A DNA stretch of 64,000 bases from NCBI GenBank assembly GCA_045560765.1, contig JBJKZD010000009.1, forward strand, positions 1 to 64,000, read 5' to 3'. Both the position numbers and the translations under genes were made by a program. The notes below the pieces were generated by a model, which was given only the letters and a program-made list of their open reading frames with translations, did not search any database and had not been told where the DNA came from. This DNA comes from UBA9926 sp913064795 (GTDB lineage: Bacteria > Pseudomonadota > Gammaproteobacteria > Pseudomonadales > Azotimanducaceae). Shown one piece after another: positions 8,958 to 18,865 of the stretch. Positions within the stretch are counted from its first letter, which is position 1; each line of letters begins with the position of its first letter.

Positions 8958-9425
8958 ATGAAAATCGCTTCCATCCTCTCCCCCGGGAGAACGCTGTGCC
9001 GACTAAAAGCCAGTTCTAAGAAACGTGCCATTGAGCTAGCCGCAGCGTTTATTGCAGACAATGACGAACGGATTGAGGAAAGCGAACTTTACCGACTACT
9101 GATCGCGCGAGAAAAAATCAGCTCCACAGGCCTAGGCTTCGGTATCGCCCTTCCTCACTGTCGGATGGCCAACTGTACAGGAATCATGGGCACCCTGATC
9201 ACTCTCGAGCAACCTGTGGACTTTGAGGCAATGGATGATCAATGGGTTACAACCTTATTTGTTTTGATCGTTCCAGAAAAAGAAATGAATGCGCACCTAG
9301 AAGTTTTGGCCATGTTGGTCGAGAAATTTCAGACCTCTGTTTTTAGAGACAAACTGCTCGCTGCCGAGTCCGCAAGCGATCTTTATCTAGCCGCCATATC
9401 AGAATCGAAGGGACAAACTGTATAA
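8958..9425 (+). CDS. ptsN: Nitrogen-regulatory PTS IIA protein
   Basis: PtsN (EIIA-Ntr) receives phosphate from NPr and acts as a regulator, for example of potassium uptake and sensor kinases, rather than in sugar transport. The phospho-acceptor His is in IALPHCRM (His67). The 155-residue length and the fructose-type EIIA fold pattern fit the family. It is followed 29 bp later by rapZ, and then by its phosphodonor npr. The EI-Ntr gene (ptsP) is not in the window. Confidence 0.94.
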   Translation: MKIASILSPGRTLCRLKASSKKRAIELAAAFIADNDERIEESELYRLLIAREKISSTGLGFGIALPHCRMANCTGIMGTLITLEQPVDFEAMDDQWVTTLFVLIVPEKEMNAHLEVLAMLVEKFQTSVFRDKLLAAESASDLYLAAISESKGQTV

Positions 9426-9454
9426 CCCCCAACTCACGACAAAATAGCTCTGTT

Positions 9455-10345
9455 ATGAATACCACCCCACAGCAACTCATCGTTATCAGCGGCCGCTCTG
9501 GATCAGGTAAGAGCACGGCCCTGCATGTGCTTGAAGATCTAGGCTATTACTGCATCGATAATTTGCCTGCATCACTCATACCCAACCTTGTCGACAGAAC
9601 GAAGGAGCAGGGATTATCAAGCAAGATCGCGGTGAGCATTGACGCTAGAAACTCGAGCATCGATCTAGAACGCTTCCCCGAAGCCGTAGCAACCATCAGG
9701 GATGTGGAGATTCGAGTTATTTTCCTCGATGCCAGTGGACCCACCCTGATCAAACGATTTAGCGAGACCCGTCGCAAGCACCCCCTGAGCGATCACCAAC
9801 TGGGGTTAAAAGAAGCGCTCGAAGTTGAAAGCCACCTCCTTGATGGTCTTGCAATGATGGCCTCGCTTAAAATAGACACCACCCAAATGACGTTGCATGA
9901 ATTGCGCGATGTTGTGCGAGACCGTGTGGCAAACTCTAGTCAAGAAAACACCTTGATGTTCCAATCCTTTGCGTTCAAGCATGGGGTACCTGTTGATGCA
10001 GATTTTGTTTTTGATGCGCGTTTTTTACCCAATCCTCACTGGGTACCTCACCTTCGTCCGCAAAATGGTCTCGATACCGAGGTTCAGCAATTTCTCGGTG
10101 CAGAACAAGAGGTTCGTGATTTCCAAGAAGACCTCGCTGGTTTTTTAGAGCGCTGGCTGATCAAGTTAGTCCAGAGCAATAGAGCCTACATCACCATCTG
10201 CATTGGTTGCACAGGGGGACAACACCGATCGGTCTATCTCGTCGATCAATTGGCAACACATTTTGAGCAATTAGGACATGTCGTCCAAACCCGGCACAAA
10301 GAACTTTCTAGCCAGAGGATTCAATTACCTCCGTCAAACTCATGA
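9455..10345 (+). CDS. rapZ: RNase adapter protein RapZ
   Basis: RapZ is an RNA-binding P-loop protein that, in enterobacteria, delivers the sRNA GlmZ to RNase E and senses glucosamine-6-phosphate. Walker A GRSGSGKS lies at residues 13-20. Other family blocks are YCIDNLPASL, FVFDARFLPNPHW and the C-terminal IGCTGGQHRSV. Length is 296 residues. It overlaps npr by an ATGA junction. Whether it regulates GlmS here is unknown, since the sRNA partners are not conserved widely. Confidence 0.95.
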   Translation: MNTTPQQLIVISGRSGSGKSTALHVLEDLGYYCIDNLPASLIPNLVDRTKEQGLSSKIAVSIDARNSSIDLERFPEAVATIRDVEIRVIFLDASGPTLIKRFSETRRKHPLSDHQLGLKEALEVESHLLDGLAMMASLKIDTTQMTLHELRDVVRDRVANSSQENTLMFQSFAFKHGVPVDADFVFDARFLPNPHWVPHLRPQNGLDTEVQQFLGAEQEVRDFQEDLAGFLERWLIKLVQSNRAYITICIGCTGGQHRSVYLVDQLATHFEQLGHVVQTRHKELSSQRIQLPPSNS

Positions 10346-10623
10346 AGTCTGAGACGACAATCGTTAATAATCCCGCGGGGCTGCATGCCCGGTCAGCAGC
10401 AACCATCGTAAAACTAGCCACCCGCTTTCGCTGCGACATTACCTTCGAAAACGTTGATAAAACTGCAAGCGCAAACAATATCATGGCGCTGCTGATGCTG
10501 GAGGCCACCGAGGGGTCTAAACTCAAAATATCCGCCGAGGGCCCCGATGAAGCCGAGGCACTCACCGCCATGATCAATTTGGTCCGGGTTAATTTCGGAG
10601 AGTTTGGTGAGTTTCGTGAATGA
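10342..10623 (+). CDS. npr: Phosphocarrier protein NPr
   Basis: NPr is the HPr-like carrier of the nitrogen PTS, passing phosphate from EI-Ntr to PtsN. The active-site His15 is in NPAGLHARSAA, and the ASANNIMALLML helix follows. At 93 residues the length is normal. Start and stop are both shared with neighbours: ATGA overlap with rapZ, and its 3' end overlaps the start of mgtE by about 17 bp, indicating translational coupling. Confidence 0.94.
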   Translation: MKSETTIVNNPAGLHARSAATIVKLATRFRCDITFENVDKTASANNIMALLMLEATEGSKLKISAEGPDEAEALTAMINLVRVNFGEFGEFRE

Positions 10624-11962
10624 ACTCGAACAAAAAATAGCAACGCTTTTAACCGAACCCGTCAGTGATACCGACCTGCAAGAGACCGCCCTTCAGTTAA
10701 AGGGCCTTCCCACAGTTGATGCAGGGGTGCTTTTGGCCCAAACACCCTCTAACTCGAGGCAACTCGTTTGGGACTTGCTTGACGAAAGTTTTCAGGGTGA
10801 ATTGATTGCCCACATCGATCCCGACCTCATTGGCGACTTATTTGCTAGCCGGTCCGCAGAGCAAATAGCACACGTAATTGAGAAGGTCGCCGCTGATGAC
10901 GATCTTACCGATATCATTCAGCAGCTTCCGGGCGAACTCAGCGAGGGCGTACTGCACGAACTTGGGACCCAAGACCGGGCGCGAGTTAAGAACTTACTGG
11001 TCTACCCGCCGGATACGGCGGGTGGTCTTATGGATACCGACATCATTTCGGTCAAGCCTGAGGCAAACATTGATGTTGTTCTACGCTACCTTAGGCGCCA
11101 CCAAAAACTGCCCGATAGCACTGATCAAATTTTTGTGGTGGATCCAAAAGGTCGCTATATCGGCAGTCTGCCATTACGAACGATCCTTGTCACTGATCCC
11201 CATACCCCCGTCGCTGACTGCATGGAAAACCGCTTTGAACCGCTAACAGAAAAACAATCAACCCACGACGTTGCGCAAATTTTTGAGCGTTACAATCTTA
11301 TTTCTATGCCTGTTCTAGATGTCAACGGCATGCTACTCGGCCGTATAACGATTGACGATATTGTTGATGTCATCATCGATGAAGCCGATCACTCTATGTT
11401 GGGCATGGCTGGCCTCAATGAAGAGTTTGACACTTTTGCGCCCATTTTTAAGACAGCAAGGCGCAGAGCGCTTTGGCTTGGCGCAAACCTCGCCACAGCC
11501 CTGATTGCATCCTTTGTCATCAATTTGTTCGAGGACACCATCGAAAAGGTGGTCGCGCTAGCGATCCTTATGCCAATCGTTGCAAGCATGGGGGGTGTTG
11601 CGGGAAGCCAATCATTGACCCTGGTTATTCGAAGTCTTGCTCAAGGCAATCTTTCCTCCGGCAATTCAAGATACCTGTTAAAGCGAGAGCTCGCCGTTTC
11701 AGTATTAAATGGCTTGTTGTGGGCAATGCTCATCGCGATCGGCGTGTCACTGATCTTCCAGGATCAAACCCTCGGAATCATTATTGCGCTGGCCCTCATC
11801 ATCAACATGGCCGTTGCGGCAATAGCGGGAACCGTACTACCCCAAGGCCTCAAAAATTTTGGCATCGACCCTGCTATCGCGGGAACCGTTATCCTCACAA
11901 CCATTACCGATGTGGTGGGGTTTATCACGTTTTTAGGTATGGCAACCTACTTTTACGCCTAA
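10607..11962 (+). CDS. mgtE: Magnesium transporter MgtE
   Basis: MgtE is a Mg2+-gated channel. The protein shows the N-terminal superhelical domain, a CBS pair (about residues 130-255, with RYIGSLPLRTILV and MLLGRITIDDIVDVI) and a C-terminal membrane domain of about five helices from residue 285. The DVVGFITFLG segment in the last helix is typical. The start is uncertain: GTG 10607 is preferred because GGAGAG lies 4 bp upstream, with TTG 10604 and GTG 10616 as alternatives. It overlaps the end of npr, so it is co-transcribed with the PTS genes. Confidence 0.92.
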   Translation: MSFVNELEQKIATLLTEPVSDTDLQETALQLKGLPTVDAGVLLAQTPSNSRQLVWDLLDESFQGELIAHIDPDLIGDLFASRSAEQIAHVIEKVAADDDLTDIIQQLPGELSEGVLHELGTQDRARVKNLLVYPPDTAGGLMDTDIISVKPEANIDVVLRYLRRHQKLPDSTDQIFVVDPKGRYIGSLPLRTILVTDPHTPVADCMENRFEPLTEKQSTHDVAQIFERYNLISMPVLDVNGMLLGRITIDDIVDVIIDEADHSMLGMAGLNEEFDTFAPIFKTARRRALWLGANLATALIASFVINLFEDTIEKVVALAILMPIVASMGGVAGSQSLTLVIRSLAQGNLSSGNSRYLLKRELAVSVLNGLLWAMLIAIGVSLIFQDQTLGIIIALALIINMAVAAIAGTVLPQGLKNFGIDPAIAGTVILTTITDVVGFITFLGMATYFYA

Positions 11963-11963
11963 C

Positions 11964-12563
11964 ATGGTTGCCAAGAAAGAGGATACTCAATTGACGACAA
12001 ACGAACTAAAAAGCAAGAGCCAACAAAAGCAACAAGCAAAGGAGACAACACGGCTCGGAGAATTGCTGACTCAACTCTCAGAAACCCAGCTTGAAATCTT
12101 ACCCTATCCAGAAATCCGAGCCAGCATTGCAGAATACAAAAAAATCTCCAAAGGAAACGCTCGCAAACGGCAGATGCTCTATATTGGCAAGCTACTCCGA
12201 AGCGTCGACCTCACTGTCATCGAACAGTTGGTAGCAAGATACGACAGTGCCAGTGACTACCACAGACTTCATATTCATCAAATCGAACAATGGAGAAACC
12301 AGTTGATCAATGATGATCCGCGGGTTATTTCGCAGATTGGTGAGGAGTGTCCCGAACTCGATCGACAACATTTGATGAATCTCGTCCGCGACGCTAAAGC
12401 CGAGCTATCCATACCCGCAGAGCAGAGCAAACCCTCTGGGCGCGCCTTTAAAAAGCTGTTTCAGTACCTGAAGCTTTTAAATGATCAGCGACTGACGGTG
12501 AATGCCAAGACGGAATCTGGGCCCGGAACCGATGCAGTTCTTCAAAATCCAGAAACGCTTTGA
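11964..12563 (+). CDS. darP: Ribosome-associated protein DarP (YjgA, DUF615)
   Basis: DarP/YjgA helps late assembly of the 50S ribosomal subunit. The 199-residue protein has the basic N-terminus, the YPEIRASIAEYKKI region and the terminal helix RAFKKLFQYLKLLND. The last 25 or so residues extend past the usual family end, and this tail is encoded antisense to the nitrilase gene. It starts 1 bp after the mgtE stop. In related genomes darP is next to tldD and pmbA; neither is present here. Confidence 0.9.
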   Translation: MVAKKEDTQLTTNELKSKSQQKQQAKETTRLGELLTQLSETQLEILPYPEIRASIAEYKKISKGNARKRQMLYIGKLLRSVDLTVIEQLVARYDSASDYHRLHIHQIEQWRNQLINDDPRVISQIGEECPELDRQHLMNLVRDAKAELSIPAEQSKPSGRAFKKLFQYLKLLNDQRLTVNAKTESGPGTDAVLQNPETL

Positions 12564-13329
12564 GCACGCCTTCTCCCTCTGGAAGCACAGCAATAATTGA
12601 TCCCCAGGGACTCACAACCATACTGTGCCCGAAGGTTTCGCGGCCGCTATCGTGCGCGCCTGCCTGACAGGCAGCCACGACAAAGCACCCATTCTCAATC
12701 GCCCGGGCTCTCAGCAGCACTTCAAAATGTGCCTTGCCTGTGACCTGGGTGAACGCCGAAGGCACGCTAATGATTTCTGCCCCCATTGCGGTTAGCGATC
12801 GATAGAGCTCGGGAAAACGGAGGTCATAGCAAACCGACAACCCGACTGCGCCAAAAGTCGTCTCCGATACACACAAGGCCTGACCCGGCTCGAACGTCGC
12901 TGACTCCAAATACTGACCCTGCCCGTCTTCAACAAAAACATCGAAGAGATGTTTTTTATCGTAGCGTGCGACTTCTCGTCCGCCGGGATCCAGCACGAAC
13001 GAGGCTGCGCGGACTCGGCCCTCGGGAACAGGCTGCCCGTCAGGCCTAACTGCCAGCGGCAGAGTACCTGCAAAAATATAGGCCTCAAGCGACCTTGATT
13101 GTTGCTTTAGATAGTCTCTGATGGGACCTTTACCTCCCGCCTCTCTTTGACCAATCGCTAACGGCGAAGGCGCTGCGAGCGCCGCAAAATTCTCGGGCAA
13201 GAAGATCGCAGCCACTTCCCCGGGTGTGATTTTTTGCAACTGAAGATCCAGCGCCTTGAGACTCCTGGACACATCAAAGCTGCTATTGAGCTGAATCACC
13301 GCTATTGCGACTCCCTCACTATTTTTCAT
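12448..13329 (-). CDS. Carbon-nitrogen hydrolase (nitrilase/Nit family)
   Basis: A nitrilase-superfamily amidase with the Glu-Lys-Cys triad visible as Glu46 (FLPENFAAL), Lys125 (RYDKKHLFD) and Cys167 (SVCYDLRFPE). The genomic position after yhdP points to the Nit-like deaminated-glutathione amidase group, a metabolite repair enzyme, but the substrate is inferred. The ATG at 13329 is favoured over the upstream in-frame start: GGAAG precedes it and it overlaps the yhdP stop by 11 bp. Its last 38 codons run antisense to darP, with a C-terminal tail beyond the usual family end. Confidence 0.88.
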   Translation of the reverse strand: MKNSEGVAIAVIQLNSSFDVSRSLKALDLQLQKITPGEVAAIFLPENFAALAAPSPLAIGQREAGGKGPIRDYLKQQSRSLEAYIFAGTLPLAVRPDGQPVPEGRVRAASFVLDPGGREVARYDKKHLFDVFVEDGQGQYLESATFEPGQALCVSETTFGAVGLSVCYDLRFPELYRSLTAMGAEIISVPSAFTQVTGKAHFEVLLRARAIENGCFVVAACQAGAHDSGRETFGHSMVVSPWGSIIAVLPEGEGVLKAFLDFEELHRFRAQIPSWHSPSVADHLKASGTETAF

Positions 13330-16300
13330 CGTTTTCTTCCCGAGGCGCTTTTTGGCTCCGAATTGAATCATCAAAAATAGCCACCAGCTTCACTTCTGGC
13401 TGCTCAAGCGTCCCTGTTATTTCGTATTTGAGGCTCGTGAGCTCATCAATTTGATTCTTGAACACCTGCTGAGCTAAAAACACACCAGCACCCATCAGTG
13501 GCCCTGTGACAATAGCGCTGTAAGCTGCATACCACGGAAGGTTTTTGTTCAAGGGCAGAGTAAAAATCAAATCGTTGTCCAAACTTTCGGTGACCAAATT
13601 AACGTCACCAGCGAGGGTCAATTGGCTGCCGGCACCTGCAACAATGATAGGGTTTTGTATCGAGACCAGACCCGAATCCACAGAAAACGAACCAGTGACG
13701 CTGTTAAAGGCATGCCCTTCTCCCAATATTTTAGAAAGATCAAAGCTGAGGCGTTGGGCGATCTCGGCGAAATCAAATATCCCCAGCAGCTTTAAAGCGC
13801 CCGCATCTGCCTCCGCCTGAATGATCCGACCTTGCCCACCTTCGATCTCAACCATCCCCGAGATGACCTCGATACCGATATTCAGGGGGGAACCAGGCCA
13901 CTCAAGGACGGTTTGAAATTCGAAGTCTTTCCCTTCTAGACCAGAGGCAAACCCCCAAGCTTCCAGACTGTCTCGCAGTTCTGGAACCGAGATCACACCT
14001 TCGAATATCGATCGCGGGTCCTGGGAATCCGGATACCAATTGAGTCCAGCAGGCACGTCAATTTGCATTCCTTTTGAAAACACCTTGAGATTATCGATGC
14101 TGACAACGCCAGCCGATGGTCGCACTCTGAATTGCCAAGCACCAAAATCTTCCCCGTCTAGCGTTACCGATTCAATCGAAACATCTGCCAACATCAAATC
14201 ATCCGGAGACAAAATCGATAAAGGGTCGCCATCGGCCGGATCCGACTGAAGATTAACTGAAGCCAGCGCAATCTCCAGCGGCGCTTCGGCATCGTCATTG
14301 ATTCGAACCGAACCTTCTATTTCATCGTTCTTAAGCGTCACTTCCCAGTGGTCCTGCTTGGGATATAGCCCTAGATTGACGTCATTGAGCGCATAACCGA
14401 AAAGATCGAAATCCTGGGCCTGAACCTTCACCGAATCTAGACTACTCCGAAACTGCGATTCAACCGAACGATCGCTAAAATCATCAAACCGCTGCAAAAA
14501 TAAATTCCATGCTTCAAGTGAGGCGTAGGGCAACGCACCGATAATTCTCACTGCATCAAAAGCACTGGCTTTCGGCTGATAGCCCCCGACCTCAATCACA
14601 CCGCCAATCACCTCTTCATCCACCAATCTAAGGATACCGCCAGCACTCGAATCGAAATTAAAAGCCAACTCAGACCCTTTGGATTGAAAGCGCTGACTGA
14701 GCCGAAATTCTCGAGTATTTTCGGCAGCCGCTTTGCCAAGCGGTGGTGGAATGTCAATCGTCAAACCCTCTAACAAACTCTGGACCTCGAGTTCGGGTTG
14801 ATCGTCACGACCACCAAAGGGGATCGATAGTCGGCCAGAGAAGTCGGTCTCACCGACCACAAAATTGAGCAGCGTCAATGCCAACCAATCATTGAGTCGC
14901 GTCATTTCTACTCGACCTGCTAGATCAATGAGCGTTGTTCCACCATTTCCCGACAACTCAGTCGCAATCTGTGCGACCACTGGATAATCCAGCATGGTGA
15001 ACAACATCTCGGAGGAAGATAGACCCGTGCTGGATTCGTAATTTAGTCTTCCATTGAGGTCGGACAGGGTCAGTCCAATTTCGGCCAATTCAAGATCTAC
15101 TCGCTCCAGCACCAAATCAGTCTCAACCTCTGGCTTGTCGCCGTTCGATCCAATCGGCACTTCTAATTTAACAGCCCCCCGAACGGCACCTTTTCCAGAC
15201 CATTGATCGGCAGCATTTTTAATCTCGTTTTGAAGCGGCGTTTCCTTAAACAGACGAACCAGATTTGCTGCGGGTCCCTCAACATCTGCGAGCACGCTGA
15301 CGATCGACAAGCCACCATCTCCCGAGAAGGGCACCGAAAGATCGACATTTTCGGCTTGCGTTTCATAGATGCTCGATTCTAGATTCGTCCCAGAGAGACC
15401 TCCGTTGGTGACCCCCAGACGACCAACAATATTCGAAACGGGTGGCCACTCGGGATCAAAGCGCACTTTCCCATCCACCATCTCGATTTGAATCTCATAG
15501 CGTTTTTCGAGTGCAGGACTCACTCGATCTAAAGACCCATGCACAAAAATACCCGCCGTCCTTGCCGAGCCTCCAATCAAGCTGTTCTCTAACCACCGCA
15601 CTGAGGTCTTCGGGACTGTATCGGGGATGAAAGGTAGAGCGTCCCTCAACTGAAAATCCCTCGCCCCAATCACGAGACCCCAAGTTCGCTGTCTTCGCTC
15701 CGAGGTCATATTCATATGAAGCTTTCCCTCAGCAAGAAGACCCTCGGTCTCTGCCAACAACTTGCCTGAGGTCAACGCAAGCCCGTCGTCGGACATCCGA
15801 TACGCCAAACGCCCAAGACCTCGCTGGAGCGACCAAGGGCCTTCATATAAATTGCCAAACTCGAGTGCCAAAGTTTCAGCGTTTAAATCTAAGTACCCGA
15901 AATCTAGACCAAGTTTGATAAAACCTGCGAGCCCTTCAACGCCTGGGCTCGGTCCATCCATCTCAAGCTTGAGATCTTGAATCTGTGAAACAAGAGAAAA
16001 AGTTTCCTTAAATTTGCCCGAAGTGCCGGACCATTGGAGATGGTCAAGACGAAACTTAGGAGCGATGCGATCAAGTTTGGATTTAACCGTCTCAGACAAC
16101 CCAACTGCTGCCCCTAACTCAATCAAAGCGAGGCCCGCTGGCGAGTCGATTGCCAAATAATCTAGCCAACCCGCCCACTTCGTGATCGACCCGAGATCGT
16201 CTGCGCCGCCAGCGAAACCTAGACCACCCAAATCGATGGATTGGCTCATAACCTTCAACTTGGGGAGATTGAGCCTAAGATTCAAGGATTGGTCCGCCAG

Positions 16301-17221
16301 GGAAAACGCGCCGCTCAGATCCGAGTCCAGGATGATCTCAGCGCCCTGAGGCGTCATGGACTCCTTAAATCGACTCATCCATAACCCATTGCCGCTCAGG
16401 ACGCCCTCCCCCTCTACCGAGCGTGCCCAAAATTCCGCATCCAGCCCATGGTGCCCTAGAGCCGGCACTTGAGATCCACCGAAGCCGATTACCGCTGAGG
16501 AATCAGCAGTGAACCGGAGATGTGCCTCAAAATCAGCACTGAACAAAGAACCCTGTGGGGTATCGAATCGGGCGACGATCGACACATCCTGATCGAATGA
16601 AAGTTGGCGGGTGTCTTTTGAGATTAAGCGAAAGCCACCTGACAGAACCCGCTGCCGGTCTTCGGCCATCAGTCTTAAACCTTGGCCGTTACCCCGGGTC
16701 GTCACGTTAAATGGCTGACCTCCCAGCACCTGAAGGTTCAGCGATTCAACTTTAATTTGTTCCGCCTGTTCTAAGAGCCGAACATAGTCAAAACTTCCAG
16801 GGACCTCCGGCGCCTTAAAACCACTTAATCGCCAGCCACCTCCGGATACGGATCGTAGTTCGCCGACTAGACCAATCAAAGCCAAGTCACGCAGCACCGG
16901 CCCGCCTAAAAGTAAGCTTTTAAGCGTATTCAGTCGCACAGAAACTTCTTGGATATACAATTGATCGCGTTCATAGAGACCCAGCTTGAGGTCCCGAATC
17001 GTCACCTGGGGGTCAAGATAAATCAGGTCAGCGGACACAGTGCCCAGTGACACTGACGTGCCCAGGCGCTGGGACATCGCCGCTTCAAGCTCATCTTGAT
17101 AGAAAGGTAAACCTGCAATCAGACCTCTAAATAAGCTCAAACAGAGTGCCGAGAAAATCACAAAACCGATGAGGGCAACCCGCAACCACAAGAGACCGTA
17201 GAACTTAGGCAAAGGATTCAT
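13319..17221 (-). CDS. yhdP: YhdP family AsmA-like protein
   Basis: YhdP is a very large AsmA-like protein (DUF3971 plus AsmA2-type C-terminus). Together with TamB and YdbH it is thought to form a periplasmic bridge moving phospholipids to the outer membrane. From the ATG at 17221 it has 1300 residues, with one N-terminal membrane helix (LWLRVALIGFVIFSALCL) and a long repetitive beta-rich periplasmic part. The frame extends 11 codons further into rng, but 17221 overlaps the rng stop by 17 bp and fits the usual N-terminus. It is coupled to rng and nit. Confidence 0.9.
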   Translation of the reverse strand: MNPLPKFYGLLWLRVALIGFVIFSALCLSLFRGLIAGLPFYQDELEAAMSQRLGTSVSLGTVSADLIYLDPQVTIRDLKLGLYERDQLYIQEVSVRLNTLKSLLLGGPVLRDLALIGLVGELRSVSGGGWRLSGFKAPEVPGSFDYVRLLEQAEQIKVESLNLQVLGGQPFNVTTRGNGQGLRLMAEDRQRVLSGGFRLISKDTRQLSFDQDVSIVARFDTPQGSLFSADFEAHLRFTADSSAVIGFGGSQVPALGHHGLDAEFWARSVEGEGVLSGNGLWMSRFKESMTPQGAEIILDSDLSGAFSLADQSLNLRLNLPKLKVMSQSIDLGGLGFAGGADDLGSITKWAGWLDYLAIDSPAGLALIELGAAVGLSETVKSKLDRIAPKFRLDHLQWSGTSGKFKETFSLVSQIQDLKLEMDGPSPGVEGLAGFIKLGLDFGYLDLNAETLALEFGNLYEGPWSLQRGLGRLAYRMSDDGLALTSGKLLAETEGLLAEGKLHMNMTSERRQRTWGLVIGARDFQLRDALPFIPDTVPKTSVRWLENSLIGGSARTAGIFVHGSLDRVSPALEKRYEIQIEMVDGKVRFDPEWPPVSNIVGRLGVTNGGLSGTNLESSIYETQAENVDLSVPFSGDGGLSIVSVLADVEGPAANLVRLFKETPLQNEIKNAADQWSGKGAVRGAVKLEVPIGSNGDKPEVETDLVLERVDLELAEIGLTLSDLNGRLNYESSTGLSSSEMLFTMLDYPVVAQIATELSGNGGTTLIDLAGRVEMTRLNDWLALTLLNFVVGETDFSGRLSIPFGGRDDQPELEVQSLLEGLTIDIPPPLGKAAAENTREFRLSQRFQSKGSELAFNFDSSAGGILRLVDEEVIGGVIEVGGYQPKASAFDAVRIIGALPYASLEAWNLFLQRFDDFSDRSVESQFRSSLDSVKVQAQDFDLFGYALNDVNLGLYPKQDHWEVTLKNDEIEGSVRINDDAEAPLEIALASVNLQSDPADGDPLSILSPDDLMLADVSIESVTLDGEDFGAWQFRVRPSAGVVSIDNLKVFSKGMQIDVPAGLNWYPDSQDPRSIFEGVISVPELRDSLEAWGFASGLEGKDFEFQTVLEWPGSPLNIGIEVISGMVEIEGGQGRIIQAEADAGALKLLGIFDFAEIAQRLSFDLSKILGEGHAFNSVTGSFSVDSGLVSIQNPIIVAGAGSQLTLAGDVNLVTESLDNDLIFTLPLNKNLPWYAAYSAIVTGPLMGAGVFLAQQVFKNQIDELTSLKYEITGTLEQPEVKLVAIFDDSIRSQKAPREENDEK

Positions 17222-18797
17222 CCCGGGAAACGCCACCCATCCTATGATCATCAACTCGCAGCTCGCAAATACCCGGATCGGATACCGCTTGAATATTGAA
17301 AACCCCGTTCGACGCTTCGATTAACGAGACAAAATCTGAGTTTGCGAACAAGGCACTCAAGACCTGAGCGCCTGCTCGAATGTCGATTTTAGCAGATGGG
17401 CTAGAACGCATCGTGTGACTCACCAGGGCAGCAATTTCACCCGCCCTACAGTGTGCCGAATACAGTGTTGAACCTTTTGCTGACCACGCTATGCCGATCG
17501 CCCCCATTTGTTTGCGCAGACTCAATTTGCTCTGGGTTCTAGAAATCTGAACAACGCCAAATTCTGAAAACTCCGAAACTCGACACAGCATCTGCAGGTT
17601 CTGACAAGCATCCAACAATCGATTCCTAACTTGGCGCTGATGGTCGGGATCAGCCATATCGATAAAATCAATGGCAATAATTCCAGCGAGGTTTCGAAGC
17701 TTTAACTGGCGAGGGAGCTGCCGTGCGGCCTCAAGGTTCGTCCTCAGTGCAGTGGCGGTTAGCTCGGGTCCGGCAACATCGGACCCCGAGTTAACATCAA
17801 TCGTAGACATTGCTTCGGTTTCTTCAATGATTAAATACCCTCCCGCCGGAAGCTCCACGCGAGCGCCCAATAATTCATCCAAGCGATGGACCAACTGCTG
17901 TCGAAATTTCAGCTTGGCTGATTCGTCCACCCGTTTTACTGCGCCCATCCGCTCGGGCATCATCACAGCCAGATAGTCTCTGATTTGCGCCACGACTCCA
18001 TCATCATCCGCCACGATTTCTGAAAGATCCCTTGATAGCCAACGCTGAATCCAATCGAGCGGGCTAAATGGTCCCTGATGTAAGCAGCGCACCACATTAG
18101 GTAGCGTCAGCGCAGAGCGCACGATCTGCCACTGGGCCATCACACGCTCAATATCAGCCATCAACAGCTCAGCGGCAACGTTGCACGACAACGTTCGAAA
18201 CATAAGCCCCCCAATGGACGCTTCCATTGGTTCTCTTCCCAAGGCCTCTTGCTCGAAGCTATCTTGATTTAACGTGTCTCGATTTGAAGTTTTTAGAACT
18301 AAAGCCCTTCGCTTCAGGGCGGCTTGTCCCAACTGCTCAAGTCGGCTGCGTTCTCCTGGGTCCACGATTTTTTTTGAGACGGCGACGCCCGTTCTGTCCG
18401 GGTAAAAAACAGCATAAAGCGACGGGAAAGAAAGCTGCTGGGTCAATCGAGCGCCCTTATCTCCGCTCTCGGGCCGAACAACCTGGACAGGCAACCAGGT
18501 ACCTGTTTTCAAATTTGGGCGCAACTGCTGCGAAGTGCTGTTTCTTGTCTGGAGGCGACTTTCAAAACTCATCGACCGGTCATCGCCGATCGGAAGAAAT
18601 CCATTTCGATCTCGGCCAAAATCGATGAAGGCCCCGTCAATACCATTGACCACTCGCTGGACCTGCCCTAGATAAATGTCGCCCACGTCATTGACCCCGC
18701 CGTCAGGCTCGACCAACAACTCAGACAGCCCCGAAGGCGAAAAAGCCGCGCCTACAAGCAGATCACCAAGGCGACTGACATGGATCTTAGAAATCAC
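17205..18797 (-). CDS. rng: Ribonuclease G/E family protein, divergent
   Basis: RNase G cleaves single-stranded A/U-rich RNA, including the 5' end of 16S rRNA. The S1-like N-terminal domain (GDIYLGQVQRVV) and DNase I-like catalytic core with metal ligands are intact: Asp about 334 in STIDVNSG and Asp about 377 in IIAIDFIDM. The zinc-link CPxC motif that follows the core in RNase E/G is missing: the aligned stretch SLRKQMGAIGIAWSAKG has no cysteine. GTG at 18797 is preferred (GGAGAG 7 bp upstream) over TTG at 18812, giving 530 residues. Position after maf and before yhdP is conserved. Confidence 0.88.
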   Translation of the reverse strand: MISKIHVSRLGDLLVGAAFSPSGLSELLVEPDGGVNDVGDIYLGQVQRVVNGIDGAFIDFGRDRNGFLPIGDDRSMSFESRLQTRNSTSQQLRPNLKTGTWLPVQVVRPESGDKGARLTQQLSFPSLYAVFYPDRTGVAVSKKIVDPGERSRLEQLGQAALKRRALVLKTSNRDTLNQDSFEQEALGREPMEASIGGLMFRTLSCNVAAELLMADIERVMAQWQIVRSALTLPNVVRCLHQGPFSPLDWIQRWLSRDLSEIVADDDGVVAQIRDYLAVMMPERMGAVKRVDESAKLKFRQQLVHRLDELLGARVELPAGGYLIIEETEAMSTIDVNSGSDVAGPELTATALRTNLEAARQLPRQLKLRNLAGIIAIDFIDMADPDHQRQVRNRLLDACQNLQMLCRVSEFSEFGVVQISRTQSKLSLRKQMGAIGIAWSAKGSTLYSAHCRAGEIAALVSHTMRSSPSAKIDIRAGAQVLSALFANSDFVSLIEASNGVFNIQAVSDPGICELRVDDHRMGGVSRDESFA

Positions 18798-18865
18798 TCG
18801 AACGCTCTCCAAAGCCGGCGATAAGATTGATCATCCCTTAACTCAACGTTGATTGCGTTGGGTTT

